Shown here one piece after another: positions 16,729-24,567 of a stretch of 46,724 nucleotides of DNA. Origin of the DNA: Veillonella sp. (GTDB taxonomy: Bacteria; Bacillota_C; Negativicutes; Veillonellales; Veillonellaceae); NCBI GenBank assembly GCA_018367495.1, contig JAGZGB010000003.1:1-46724 (forward strand), written 5' to 3'. Within the stretch, counting starts at the first letter, position 1, and each line of letters opens with the position of its first letter. The translations under genes were made by a program, and so were the position numbers. Under the pieces are notes generated by a model. The model saw only the letters and a list, made by a program, of their open reading frames with translations. It made no database searches and was not told where the DNA came from.

Positions 16729-17331
16729 TTAACCTAAAACATCTATAAATGCTTTTACTACATCTGGATCGAAAAGAGAACCGGATGCACTAAAGAGTTC
16801 TTCTTTTGCTTTAGCTTTTGTCTTTGCCCAAAACTCAGTAGATGGATTAACAGTTGTATCGTAATAATCTGCAACAGCAATAATTCTTGCTCCTAGTGGA
16901 ATATTTGCACCACGCAAATGTTTAGGGTAACCAGAGCCATCCCATTTTTCATGGTGATAACGAATATAAGGCAATATTTGTTGGCAACAAGGATAATTCT
17001 CAATTATATTGGCACCACTTGCAGGATGTTGTTTATACTTTGACATTTCTTGCTTGTTAAGATATGGAGATTTTTGAATTAGTGCATTAGGTACCATTAA
17101 AAGTCCTACATCATGGAGTAAAGCCGCGTGACGTATTTGTTCGATTTCATTTAATGGCAACCCCATTTTGGCTGCAATACTAACTGCATAGTTTGAAACT
17201 TGGATAGAATGAGTATACAAATGATAGCTTTTCATTTGTATCATCTGTAAAAGTTGAGCGCTAATAGCTTCTAAACTGTCCTTCTCCAGTTCGTACAACC
17301 CTGATGGTTGCATTAATGATAACATAAACAT
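16729..17331 (-). CDS. HD-GYP domain phosphohydrolase
   Basis: Stand-alone HD-GYP protein of 200 residues with no receiver or sensor domain. The HD pair is in ALLHDVG (about residue 73) and the GYP signature is HHEKWDGSGYP (about 126-136), followed by GARIIAVADYYD. HD-GYP enzymes typically hydrolyse cyclic di-GMP to GMP; all signature residues are visible, but activity is inferred. AAAGGGG precedes the ATG. It is the only protein-coding gene on the minus strand besides rpsT, convergent with comFC and divergent from the non-coding RNA at 17779. Confidence 0.88.
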   Translation of the reverse strand: MFMLSLMQPSGLYELEKDSLEAISAQLLQMIQMKSYHLYTHSIQVSNYAVSIAAKMGLPLNEIEQIRHAALLHDVGLLMVPNALIQKSPYLNKQEMSKYKQHPASGANIIENYPCCQQILPYIRYHHEKWDGSGYPKHLRGANIPLGARIIAVADYYDTTVNPSTEFWAKTKAKAKEELFSASGSLFDPDVVKAFIDVLG

Positions 17332-17359
17332 AATAAACCCCTTTAACTAACATGTAGAA

Positions 17360-17401
17360 CATATGGTACAACCCCTCGTACTAATGTTCATATCGTACAA
17401 C
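17360..17401. repeat. Direct repeat pair upstream of the HD-GYP gene
   Basis: CATATGGTACAAC (17360-17372) and CATATCGTACAAC (17389-17401) differ at one of 13 bases and lie 29 bases apart, start to start, between the HD-GYP start codon and a candidate minus-strand -10 (TATAAT at 17437-17432). They could be paired binding sites for a regulator. Confidence 0.45.
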
Positions 17402-17515
17402 TTTAGGCCGTTCTTTTTAAATAGTATACAAATTATACACCATAAATAATAATTTGTGTATGATACGTATGTTCTATTATTGACGGTGTATTCATATTTA
17501 TCATACAAGAAATAA

Positions 17516-17545
17516 TTGACATTTTTGGAATGTACTAAATATAGT
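17516..17545 (+). promoter_or_regulatory. Possible upstream promoter in the HD-GYP/ncRNA intergenic region
   Basis: TTGACA (17516-17521), an 18-base spacer and TATAGT (17540-17545) face the non-coding RNA about 235 bases upstream of its core. It may be an alternative distal promoter. No coding frame follows it. The rest of 17402-17740 is very AT-rich with no gene, apart from the inverted repeat at 17646. Confidence 0.4.
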
Positions 17546-17645
17546 ATCTTTAAATATTAATTTTATAAATATTAAAATAATATGAAGAATATTTTAGGTT
17601 TTCTATGACAATTTTCTATACATCAAAAAAAGATTGAAAAATTCA

Positions 17646-17663
17646 TTCTCATTTCAATGAGAA
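17646..17663. promoter_or_regulatory. 18-base inverted repeat, candidate operator
   Basis: TTCTCATT and AATGAGAA are perfect 8-base arms separated by 2 bases. The near-contiguous symmetry suits a dimeric DNA-binding protein better than an RNA hairpin. It lies about 80 bases upstream of the ncRNA promoter. The regulator is unknown; it is only loosely like Fur-family boxes. Confidence 0.35.
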
Positions 17664-17742
17664 ATAAGCGATTATATGTTCTGAAATTTAATTTAATATC
17701 TACATCTTATGTATTTTTAAAATGTACATATAATTGTATATC

Positions 17743-17771
17743 TAGACAGTTATAATGTTATTCATTATAAT
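17743..17771 (+). promoter_or_regulatory. Sigma-A-type promoter of the non-coding RNA
   Basis: TAGACA (17743-17748), a 17-base spacer and a perfect TATAAT (17766-17771). The predicted start near 17778-17780 coincides with the first base of the terminal stem of the RNA, which supports an independent transcript. Confidence 0.75.
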
Positions 17772-17778
17772 ACGTCTA

Positions 17779-18009
17779 TACGGGTCTGTGGTTGAAAGTC
17801 GATGCCAGTCGCAGGCGAAACGATCCACATAAGCAACCCACGGGGTTGTGAGCATGGTGCGGCTTAGGTGTAAGTCCTGCCGGTAAAACCGAGAGAAGTA
17901 GTAGTGGGGAGTCTTGGACTTATGAGCGAACCTTCCAGCAGGCGAGTGTGGGGGCAAAGACCAGGTCAGCCGTATACGGGCACATGAGGCTTTTCTCATG
18001 TGCTTTTTT
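17779..18009 (+). ncRNA. Structured non-coding RNA, probable raiA-motif RNA
   Basis: A GC-rich, gene-free island in an AT-rich spacer, bounded by a promoter (17743-17771) and an intrinsic terminator (17980-18009), about 230 bases long. The ends pair: TATACGG at 17777-17783 with CCGTATA at 17970-17976, extended by CTG/CAG. Internal stems include CAACCC/GGGTTG (17834-17839/17843-17848), TAAGTCC/GGACTTA (17871-17877/17916-17922) and CGGT/ACCG (17881-17884/17888-17891). There is no sustained coding frame with a binding site. It is not RNase P RNA, tmRNA, signal recognition particle RNA, 6S RNA or a cobalamin riboswitch by their signature sequences. Size, complexity and location between comFC and hpf (raiA) match what I remember of the raiA RNA motif of Firmicutes and Actinobacteria; that class name is from memory and needs a covariance-model search. 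Confidence 0.75.
17980..18009 (+). terminator. Intrinsic terminator of the non-coding RNA
   Basis: GCACATGAG (17980-17988) and CTCATGTGC (17995-18003) form a perfect 9-bp stem with a 6-base loop, followed directly by TTTTTT (18004-18009). Confidence 0.9.
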
Positions 18010-18162
18010 CTTTTATACATCTGTATATTTTAAAATCGTGAAAAGAGCGATGACTATGGGAAAGTTATTATACATAATGGTTATAAATATACAAAGTATG
18101 TATAAAAATTAAGTATAAATATAGTGATTAATTGATATTTCAGATGATTCTATACAAAATTA

Positions 18163-18190
18163 TTGACATAATTATACTAAGTGTTATACT
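18163..18190 (+). promoter_or_regulatory. Strong promoter of the amino-acid ABC transporter operon
   Basis: Perfect TTGACA (18163-18168), a 16-base spacer and TATACT (18185-18190) with an upstream TG giving an extended -10. The octamer TTATACTA occurs twice, at 18172-18179 in the spacer and 18184-18191 over the -10, a possible regulator site. The interval 18010-18162 otherwise holds no gene that I can support. Confidence 0.8.
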
Positions 18191-18231
18191 AGTGTAATAA
18201 AATAGTTAGTTTAATAAATGAGGGTGATTCG

Positions 18232-19038
18232 ATGTTGAATAGCAAGTTAAAAAAATTAATCATTGGTGGTTGTCTGTTAGTAATGGCTGGTACTGTAATT
18301 GGTGGTTGTGGATCTTCTACACAAACAACATCTAATAAACTAATAGTTGGTACTAATGCAACATTTGTACCATTTGAATTTAAAGATGAAAAAACTCAAG
18401 ATTATACAGGCTTTGATATTGAATTGATTCGTGCAATTGGTAAACGTATCAATAAAGATGTAGAACTTAAGAATATTGCGTTTGATGCTTTGATTCCAGC
18501 ATTAAACACTCGCGATATCGATGTAGCTGCATCAGGTATGACTATTACAAAAGCAAGAAGTGAAAAGGTATTATTCTCTTCTCCATATTACGAAAATGCC
18601 CTTGCTGTAGTATTTAAAGATGGTACAAATATCACATCTCTTGATGATCTTAAAGGTAAAAAAATTGCTGCACAATTAGGTACTACGGGTGCGGATTTAG
18701 CCCATAAAATCGAAGGTACTACTGTAAAAGAGTTTGACCATAGTAATGAAGCTTTGTTAGAATTACAAAATGGTGGTGCTGATGCAACTGTTATTGACTT
18801 GCCTGTGGCTCAATATTACAGTACTAAACATCCAGAACAACATATTAAATTTATGGCATATCCAAATACAAAAGAATATTTGGGCTTAGCAATTAATAAA
18901 GATAATAAAGACTTACAAGAACAAATTAATAAAGCAATTGCTGATATGAAGGCTGATGGTGAATTTAATACATTATATAAAAAATGGTTTAATGTAGATG
19001 CACCTGCTGATATGCCGGTAGTTTTAGAATTAAAATAA
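18232..19038 (+). CDS. Amino-acid ABC transporter, substrate-binding lipoprotein
   Basis: Family 3 extracytoplasmic solute-binding protein, 268 residues. The N-terminus has a lipoprotein signal with the lipobox VIGGC (Cys at about residue 26), so it should be lipid-anchored. The mature part begins LIVGTNATFVPFEF and contains YTGFDIELIRAIGKRI, DVAASGMTITKARSEKVLFSSPYY and GTTGADLA, typical of polar amino-acid binders such as GlnH and ArtJ. The substrate is not fixed by sequence; glutamine, arginine or histidine are the likely options. GAGGG precedes the ATG. First gene of a three-gene importer operon. Confidence 0.93.
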   Translation: MLNSKLKKLIIGGCLLVMAGTVIGGCGSSTQTTSNKLIVGTNATFVPFEFKDEKTQDYTGFDIELIRAIGKRINKDVELKNIAFDALIPALNTRDIDVAASGMTITKARSEKVLFSSPYYENALAVVFKDGTNITSLDDLKGKKIAAQLGTTGADLAHKIEGTTVKEFDHSNEALLELQNGGADATVIDLPVAQYYSTKHPEQHIKFMAYPNTKEYLGLAINKDNKDLQEQINKAIADMKADGEFNTLYKKWFNVDAPADMPVVLELK

Positions 19039-19049
19039 TAGGAGAGATC

Positions 19050-19706
19050 ATGAGTTTTAATTGGGGGTTAATTGCGGACAATTTACCGCTTTTATTACAA
19101 GGTGCACTAGTAACCGTTGAAATTACAGCTATGTCTGTAGGCTGCGGGTTCTTTATTGGTTTATTAGTAGCTATAGCAAATTTATCTAAATTTTCTATAG
19201 TTAGATTGTTAGCAAAATGCTATGTAGATATCATTCGTGGTACACCGCTATTGGTACAAATCTTTTTGATTTATTTTGCATTGCCAATGATTACAGGACA
19301 ACGTATTGATCCTTTTATTGCTGCTGTTACTGCATGTAGTATCAACTCTGGTGCTTATGTGTCTGAAATTTTTCGAGCGGGCATTCAGTCTATCGATAAA
19401 GGTCAAATGGAGGCAGGTAGATCTCTTGGCTTGAGTTGGGGTCAAACTATGCGGTATATTATTATGCCACAAGCTTTTAAGGCAATTATCCCACCATTGG
19501 GTAATGAATTTATTGCTATGTTGAAGGATTCTTCCTTAGTTTCTGTCATTGGTTTTGAGGAGTTAACACGTCGTGGTCAATTGATTATTGCTAAAACATA
19601 TGCATCATTTGAAATCTGGGGCATAGTTGCTGTTATTTACCTTATTATGACAGTAACGATTTCACAACTAGTTGGTTACCTTGAAAGGAAATATAGCATT
19701 AAATGA
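19050..19706 (+). CDS. Amino-acid ABC transporter, permease
   Basis: Membrane subunit of the HisM/GlnP type, 218 residues, with about five hydrophobic segments (near 10-45, 55-80, 85-105, 145-165 and 185-210). It has the [17 protein letters not shown] motif of polar amino-acid permeases and the coupling [22 protein letters not shown] loop that contacts the ATPase. GGAGAG precedes the ATG. The single permease gene implies a homodimeric channel. The stop overlaps the ATPase start (ATGA). Confidence 0.94.
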   Translation: MSFNWGLIADNLPLLLQGALVTVEITAMSVGCGFFIGLLVAIANLSKFSIVRLLAKCYVDIIRGTPLLVQIFLIYFALPMITGQRIDPFIAAVTACSINSGAYVSEIFRAGIQSIDKGQMEAGRSLGLSWGQTMRYIIMPQAFKAIIPPLGNEFIAMLKDSSLVSVIGFEELTRRGQLIIAKTYASFEIWGIVAVIYLIMTVTISQLVGYLERKYSIK

Positions 19707-20422
19707 TTAAGTTAGAAAATGTACATAAATTCTTTGGTAAAAATGAAGTATTAAAGGGTATTGATTTACATATTGAAAAAGGTCAAGTTGTAGTAATTAT
19801 TGGCCCTTCAGGTTCTGGTAAAAGTACAGTATTACGTACTATGAACTATCTAGAAGAGCCTACATCCGGTAAGGTAATTGTAGATGGTATGGATCTTTCC
19901 GATAAGTCTAAACTTAACCAAGTTCGTACCGAAGTAGGGATGGTATTCCAAAATTTTAATCTATTCCCACATATGACTGTAATGGAAAATCTAACGTTAG
20001 CTCAAACTAAGGTTCGTAAAATCTCTAATGAGGAAGCAAAAAAAATCGGACAAACTTTATTAGACCGCGTTGGGCTAGGGGATAAAGCTAACGCATATCC
20101 TGACTCTTTGTCTGGTGGTCAAAAGCAACGTGTAGCTATTGCTCGAGCTTTAGCGATGAAACCGAAAGTAATGCTATTTGATGAACCTACATCTGCACTC
20201 GATCCAGAGATGGTTCGTGAGGTACTGGATGTAATGAAGTCTCTTGCAGAAGAAGGAATGACGATGGTTATCGTTACTCATGAAATGGGTTTTGCCAAAG
20301 AAGTAGCTGACCGTGTATTATTTGTAGACGGTGGATTAATTTTGGAAGATGATACTCCTGAAAAAGTCTTTGATGATCCTACTCATGAGAGAACAAAACT
20401 GTTCTTGTCGAAAATTTTATAA
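19703..20422 (+). CDS. Amino-acid ABC transporter, ATP-binding protein
   Basis: ATPase subunit of the GlnQ/HisP class, 239 residues. Walker A is GPSGSGKST at 34-42, the Q-loop is in [14 protein letters not shown], the signature is LSGGQKQR at 136-143, Walker B ends in D160-E161, and the H-loop is in VTHEMGFA. The [10 protein letters not shown] sequence is typical of polar amino-acid importers. It overlaps the permease gene by 4 bases and is followed by a terminator at 20439. Confidence 0.96.
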   Translation: MIKLENVHKFFGKNEVLKGIDLHIEKGQVVVIIGPSGSGKSTVLRTMNYLEEPTSGKVIVDGMDLSDKSKLNQVRTEVGMVFQNFNLFPHMTVMENLTLAQTKVRKISNEEAKKIGQTLLDRVGLGDKANAYPDSLSGGQKQRVAIARALAMKPKVMLFDEPTSALDPEMVREVLDVMKSLAEEGMTMVIVTHEMGFAKEVADRVLFVDGGLILEDDTPEKVFDDPTHERTKLFLSKIL

Positions 20423-20438
20423 TAATATTTTTTTATAT

Positions 20439-20480
20439 AAAAGGAAGTAAATTCTAGAGTCAGAGGTTACTTCCTTTTTT
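20439..20480 (+). terminator. Intrinsic terminator of the ABC transporter operon
   Basis: AAAAGGAAGTAA (20439-20450) pairs with TTACTTCCTTTT (20467-20478) across a 16-base loop, and the T-run continues downstream. Confidence 0.85.
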
Positions 20481-20481
20481 T

Positions 20482-20858
20482 CTATTTTTAAAGATAGCTA
20501 AATTTATTCATATTAATTTTTTTGATAGATAAATTGATTTATACCTATTAATATATTTTATAACTGTTTTTGTTATACCCGTTTAACCCTTGTAAATAAG
20601 CTTTTTTAGGTATTTAATAATCTATAAAAAACGATTATTGCTATAAATATTTGTGATATGTAAATATTTTATACATATATATTTTAGATTAATAATTTTT
20701 AATTCGTATATTTTTATAATCATAAAAATATGTAATAATTTTATATGTTATTCAAAAATATTAATAATATAGATAAATAAAAGCTTTTAACTGTTATTGA
20801 TGGGGTAAACTCTAAAAAAACATATTTGTATATTCATTAAAAGTGTTACTGTTATTGT
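20482..20858. other. Gene-free AT-rich spacer upstream of csp
   Basis: About 380 bases of very AT-rich sequence with many short A and T tracts and no supportable coding frame on either strand. The only local structure I see is the direct decamer ACTGTTATTG at 20790-20799 and 20848-20857; the second copy almost touches the csp -35 box. It may act as UP-element or regulator-binding DNA. Confidence 0.5.
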
Positions 20859-20887
20859 TTGAAATTTTATACATGCTGTGTTATGAT
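20859..20887 (+). promoter_or_regulatory. Promoter of the cold-shock gene
   Basis: TTGAAA (20859-20864), a 17-base spacer and TATGAT (20882-20887) with an upstream TG (extended -10). The transcript would have a leader of about 50 bases, shorter than the long leader of E. coli cspA. Confidence 0.7.
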
Positions 20888-20942
20888 ACAAGTGTAGTGC
20901 AAGACAGTAAGACAATAAATATATTTTTAGGAGGATGTTACC

Positions 20943-21140
20943 ATGTTAGGTAAAGTAAAATGGTTCAGTGCAGAAAAAGGTTATGGATTTATTGAACGTG
21001 AAGACGGTAGCGATGTATTTGTACATTACTCTGCGATCCAAGATGAAGGTTTTAAATCTTTGGCAGAAGGTCAAAATGTAGAGTTTGATATCGTTGATGG
21101 TAACCGTGGCCCTCAGGCAGCTAACGTTGTAAAAGCGTAA
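20943..21140 (+). CDS. csp: Cold-shock domain protein
   Basis: Single cold-shock domain of 65 residues that binds single-stranded RNA and DNA. RNP1 is KGYGFIER (about 13-20) and RNP2 is VFVHYSA (about 26-32). The AGGAGG binding site before the ATG is very strong, and the gene is monocistronic with its own promoter and terminator, consistent with high expression. Orthology to a specific CspA/B/C paralogue cannot be decided. Confidence 0.95.
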   Translation: MLGKVKWFSAEKGYGFIEREDGSDVFVHYSAIQDEGFKSLAEGQNVEFDIVDGNRGPQAANVVKA

Positions 21141-21176
21141 TTACATACTAAAAAATACATAAAAGTAACATAAAAT

Positions 21177-21211
21177 AAAACTCTGATATCGCATGATATC
21201 GGAGTTTTTTT
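21177..21211 (+). terminator. Intrinsic terminator of csp
   Basis: Arms AAAACTCTGATATC and GATATCGGAGTTTT (one G-T pair) enclose a 4-base loop and are followed by more T. Confidence 0.88.
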
Positions 21212-21272
21212 ATTATTCTTGAAAATAAGATTTATATTTGTACAAAAAATATAAAAATGTTTCAATAAAAAA

Positions 21273-21298
21273 AGGAGTTTTATAGATTGATGTAGAAG
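21273..21298 (+). promoter_or_regulatory. Possible sigma-H-like promoter of hpf
   Basis: AGGAGTT (21273-21279), a 12-base spacer and GTAGAAG resemble the Bacillus sigma-H form AGGAnnT - 11 to 12 - RnnGAAT with the last base changed. No good sigma-A promoter is visible between csp and hpf. Speculative. Confidence 0.25.
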
Positions 21299-21377
21299 TA
21301 ATAATATAACACGAAAAATAAGTGGAAATACTACACACTTATATTTTGTGGATGATTTTTAGAAAGGGTGTTGACTT

Positions 21378-21905
21378 ATGAAAGTAGCAATCAGAGGTAA
21401 AAATATTGAAGTGACAGATGCTTTAAGAGCATATATTGAAAAAAGATTGAGTAAATTAACTCGTTACTTCGATGATGAGTTAGATGCACAAGCGGTTTTA
21501 TCCGTTGTAAAAGATAAATCTACTGTAGAATTTACATGTTTCATTGATAAGATTGTTCTTCGTGGTGTAGAAACAAATGATGATATGTATGCTGCTATTG
21601 ATTTAGTAGTAGATAAGATTGTACGCCAAATTCACAAACATAAAACTCGTTTAGCAAAACGCTTTAAAAAACAAGAGGCTTTCCATCCAGAAGCTTTACC
21701 AGCTCCTGTAGAAGAAGAAACTATCGAAGTTGTAAAACGCAAACACTTTGCAGTACGCCCTATGGATGTAGAAGAAGCTATCTTGCAAATGAATCTTATT
21801 GGTCATGACTTCTTTATGTTCTTTAATGCTGAAACAGAAGCCATGAACGTAGTATATCGCAGACATGATGGATTCTATGGTTTGATTGAACCAGAATTAC
21901 AATAA
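21378..21905 (+). CDS. hpf: Long-form ribosome hibernation-promoting factor
   Basis: Long HPF (also called RaiA or YvyD), 175 residues, which inactivates and dimerises 70S ribosomes in stationary phase. The N-terminal domain (about 1-95) begins MKVAIRGKNIEVTDALRAYIEKR and ends in the basic IVRQIHKHKTRLAKRFKK stretch. The C-terminal dimerisation domain (about 118-175) is marked by RPMDVEEAILQMNLIGHDFFMF and VVYRRHDGFYGLIEP. AAAGGGTG precedes the ATG. The order hpf-secA-prfB is typical of Firmicutes. Confidence 0.96.
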   Translation: MKVAIRGKNIEVTDALRAYIEKRLSKLTRYFDDELDAQAVLSVVKDKSTVEFTCFIDKIVLRGVETNDDMYAAIDLVVDKIVRQIHKHKTRLAKRFKKQEAFHPEALPAPVEEETIEVVKRKHFAVRPMDVEEAILQMNLIGHDFFMFFNAETEAMNVVYRRHDGFYGLIEPELQ

Positions 21906-21913
21906 TTTATAAT

Positions 21914-21961
21914 ATCGGCTGACAATAATTCTAACTCCTTTCTACTTTTAAATCAGCCGAT
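21914..21961 (+). promoter_or_regulatory. Stem-loop with pyrimidine-rich loop in the hpf 3' region
   Basis: ATCGGCTGA (21914-21922) pairs perfectly with TCAGCCGAT (21953-21961). The 30-base loop contains AACTCCTTTC, complementary to Shine-Dalgarno sequences. It lies just before the hpf terminator. Confidence 0.45.
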
Positions 21962-21969
21962 TATTATAT

Positions 21970-22007
21970 AAAGGTGGATGATTGTTTTGAGTCATCCACC
22001 TTTTTTT
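21970..22007 (+). terminator. Intrinsic terminator of hpf
   Basis: AAAGGTGGATGA (21970-21981) pairs with TCATCCACCTTT (21992-22003) across a 10-base loop, followed by more T. Confidence 0.9.
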
Positions 22008-22030
22008 ATAAAACTCTGTAAATAATCGTG

Positions 22031-22065
22031 AAATGCCTTGAATTCTTTGACTATTCAAGGCATTT
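22031..22065. repeat. 13-bp inverted repeat around the secA -35 box
   Basis: AAATGCCTTGAAT (22031-22043) and ATTCAAGGCATTT (22053-22065) are perfect arms with a 9-base loop. The loop contains most of the -35 box of the promoter at 22047-22075. It could be an operator, a terminator for leak-through from hpf, or both. Confidence 0.75.
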
Positions 22066-22075
22066 TCGTTATAAT
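22047..22075 (+). promoter_or_regulatory. Promoter of secA
   Basis: TTGACT (22047-22052), a 17-base spacer and a perfect TATAAT (22070-22075), 47 bases before the secA start. The spacer is almost entirely the right arm of the 22031-22065 inverted repeat. Confidence 0.75.
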
Positions 22076-22121
22076 AAATTAGATAAAATAATGTAAGATG
22101 TCCTATAGAGGAGTGATTTGT

Positions 22122-24557
22122 TTGTTAAGCTTTTTACAAAGGCTATTAGGTAATAATAACGCAAAAGAAATAAAAAAAATGCGTGCTATTGCTGATCATA
22201 TTAATGAAATTGAACCGAATTATGTTAAATTAAGTGATGCTAACTTAGTAGCAAAAACTGATGAGTTTAAACGTCGTTTGCAAAAAGGGGAAACGTTAGA
22301 CGACATTTTACCAGAAGCATTTGCTGTAGTTCGTGAAGCATCTAAACGCGTATTAGGCATGCGTCATTTCGATGTGCAGTTGATTGGTGGTATTTGCCTT
22401 CATAGGGGTAATATCGCTGAAATGCGTACTGGTGAAGGTAAAACATTAGTTGCTACATTGCCGGTATATCTAAATGCATTGACAGGTAATGGTGTACATG
22501 TTGTTACAGTAAATGATTACTTGGCAACTCGCGATAGCGAACAAATGGGTCGTTTATATAACTTCTTAGGCCTTTCTACGGGACTTATTGTAGCTAATCT
22601 CGATTTTAACCAACGTAAAGAAGCATATGCGTGCGACATTACATATGGTACAAACAATGAGTTTGGCTTTGATTATTTGCGCGATAACATGGTATCTGAT
22701 GTATCTCAAATGGTACAACGTCCATTGAATTATGCAATTGTCGATGAAGTCGACTCTATCCTTATCGACGAAGCAAGAACTCCATTAATTATTTCTGGTC
22801 CTGGTCAACGTTCCACTGATAATTACTATAAGTTAGCTAAAATTGTTCCTCATCTTGTGAAAGATGAAGATTATACAATTGATGAAAAACAAAAAACTAT
22901 TGCGCCTACAGATTCTGGTATTGCTAAAGTAGAGCAAATGCTTGGTGTTGAAAATTTGTATGATGCAGAAAATATTGAGTTAAATCATCTGCTTGGTGCA
23001 TCTTTACGTGCATATGCTATGATGCATCGTGATACTGATTATGTAGTTAAAGATGGTGAAGTTGTTATCGTCGATGAATTTACAGGTCGTTTGATGTTTG
23101 GTCGTCGTTATTCTGATGGTTTACACCAAGCAATCGAAGCTAAAGAAGGCCTGAAGGTTGAACGTGAAAGTCAAACATTAGCTTCTGTTACATTCCAAAA
23201 CTATTTCCGTATGTATAATAAGCTTGCTGGTATGACTGGTACAGCCAAAACAGAGGAAAAAGAATTTATTGATATTTATGGTTTGGAAGTATTACCTATT
23301 CCGCCAAATAAACCGTTGGCCCGTGTAGATTTGCCTGATCAAATCTTTAAAACAAAGGCAGCTAAATATCGTGCCGTAGTACGTAATGCTGTAGAACGCC
23401 ATCAAACTGGTCAACCGATTTTGATTGGTACTACATCTATTACACAATCTGAAGAACTTTCAGATATGTTATTACGTGCAGGCGTACCTCATAAAGTGTT
23501 GAATGCTAAACATCATGAAAAAGAAGCGGAAATTGTTGCAGATGCTGGTCAAATGGGTATGGTGACAATCGCTACAAACATGGCTGGTCGTGGTACTGAT
23601 ATTACTTTAGGCGAAGGGGTACCTGAATTAGGTGGCTTGGCTATCCTAGGTACTGAACGTCATGAAAGTCGCCGTATCGATAATCAGTTGCGTGGTCGTG
23701 CTGGTCGTCAAGGTGATCCAGGTTCTTCCCAATTCTTCTTATCCTTAGAAGATGATTTAATGCGTATCTTTGGTGCTGATAATATTACAGGTATCATGGA
23801 TAAACTGGGCATGGAAGAAGATGAACCTATTGAGCATTCTTTGATTACTAAATCTATTGAGCGTGCTCAAAAGAAAGTAGAAGATCATAACTATAATATT
23901 CGTAAATATGTACTCGAATATGATGATGTTATGAATCAACAACGTGAAGTATTATACGAACAACGCCGTCGTATTTTACGTAATGAATCTTTACGTGACA
24001 CAATCAATGAAATGATTGATAAACTTGTTACTGAATCTGTAGATGCTTATGCAGATGAAAAATTATATCCTGAAGAATGGGATTATGAAGGTCTTTATAA
24101 GCATTTAAGTCAATACTTCTTAACTGAAGAGATTATGTCATCTCAAGATATGGAAGAATATAGTCGCCAAGAATTATTAGAACGATTAATTGAAATTGCT
24201 CATGCTGAGTATCAAGATCGCGTTGATATGCTTGGTGATGCTATGTTTGGCCAACTTGAAAAGGCTATTATGTTGCGCGTTGTTGATAATAAATGGATGG
24301 AGCATTTGGATAATATGGATATGTTGCGTGAAGGTATTGGCCTTCGTGCATATGGACAAAAAAATCCATTGGTAGAATATAAATTTGAAGCCTTTGACAT
24401 GTTCCAAAATATGATTGCTGCTATTCAAGATGAAACAATCATGGCGTTATACAAAATTCGTGCACAATTGATTCAAGAAATTGAAGAACCAGTTGACCAC
24501 TTAGAAGGTGCACAACCCCATCATGAAGATGTGTTGGAGCCACAAAACATAGATTAA
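22122..24557 (+). CDS. secA: Preprotein translocase ATPase SecA
   Basis: Motor that drives unfolded preproteins through SecYEG. The start is placed at TTG 22122: the in-frame ATG at 22098 has no binding site, whereas GAGGAG (22108-22113) is 8 bases from the TTG and gives the usual start [10 protein letters not shown]. The 811 residues include Walker [10 protein letters not shown], the DEAD-like [20 protein letters not shown], the preprotein cross-linking domain, and motif [15 protein letters not shown]; helical scaffold and wing domains follow. The cysteine-rich C-terminal zinc tail found in many SecA proteins is absent; the protein ends in an acidic tail. Confidence 0.97.
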   Translation: MLSFLQRLLGNNNAKEIKKMRAIADHINEIEPNYVKLSDANLVAKTDEFKRRLQKGETLDDILPEAFAVVREASKRVLGMRHFDVQLIGGICLHRGNIAEMRTGEGKTLVATLPVYLNALTGNGVHVVTVNDYLATRDSEQMGRLYNFLGLSTGLIVANLDFNQRKEAYACDITYGTNNEFGFDYLRDNMVSDVSQMVQRPLNYAIVDEVDSILIDEARTPLIISGPGQRSTDNYYKLAKIVPHLVKDEDYTIDEKQKTIAPTDSGIAKVEQMLGVENLYDAENIELNHLLGASLRAYAMMHRDTDYVVKDGEVVIVDEFTGRLMFGRRYSDGLHQAIEAKEGLKVERESQTLASVTFQNYFRMYNKLAGMTGTAKTEEKEFIDIYGLEVLPIPPNKPLARVDLPDQIFKTKAAKYRAVVRNAVERHQTGQPILIGTTSITQSEELSDMLLRAGVPHKVLNAKHHEKEAEIVADAGQMGMVTIATNMAGRGTDITLGEGVPELGGLAILGTERHESRRIDNQLRGRAGRQGDPGSSQFFLSLEDDLMRIFGADNITGIMDKLGMEEDEPIEHSLITKSIERAQKKVEDHNYNIRKYVLEYDDVMNQQREVLYEQRRRILRNESLRDTINEMIDKLVTESVDAYADEKLYPEEWDYEGLYKHLSQYFLTEEIMSSQDMEEYSRQELLERLIEIAHAEYQDRVDMLGDAMFGQLEKAIMLRVVDNKWMEHLDNMDMLREGIGLRAYGQKNPLVEYKFEAFDMFQNMIAAIQDETIMALYKIRAQLIQEIEEPVDHLEGAQPHHEDVLEPQNID

Positions 24558-24567
24558 GATTTGTGAA

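Noticed and set aside
17779..17980. Group II intron fragment, RNase P RNA, tmRNA, 6S RNA or cobalamin riboswitch
   Set aside because: The signature sequences of these RNAs were looked for by eye and not found; the transcript is also closed by its own terminator before any gene, which argues against a cis riboswitch.
17742..18020. Minus-strand open frame of 92 codons over the non-coding RNA
   Set aside because: It has no ribosome binding site, its composition follows the structured RNA on the other strand, and it spans that RNA's promoter and terminator.
22098..22121. Longer SecA from ATG 22098
   Set aside because: No ribosome binding site precedes it, and the site GAGGAG lies inside it, well spaced for the TTG at 22122; the extra residues do not fit the family's N-terminus.
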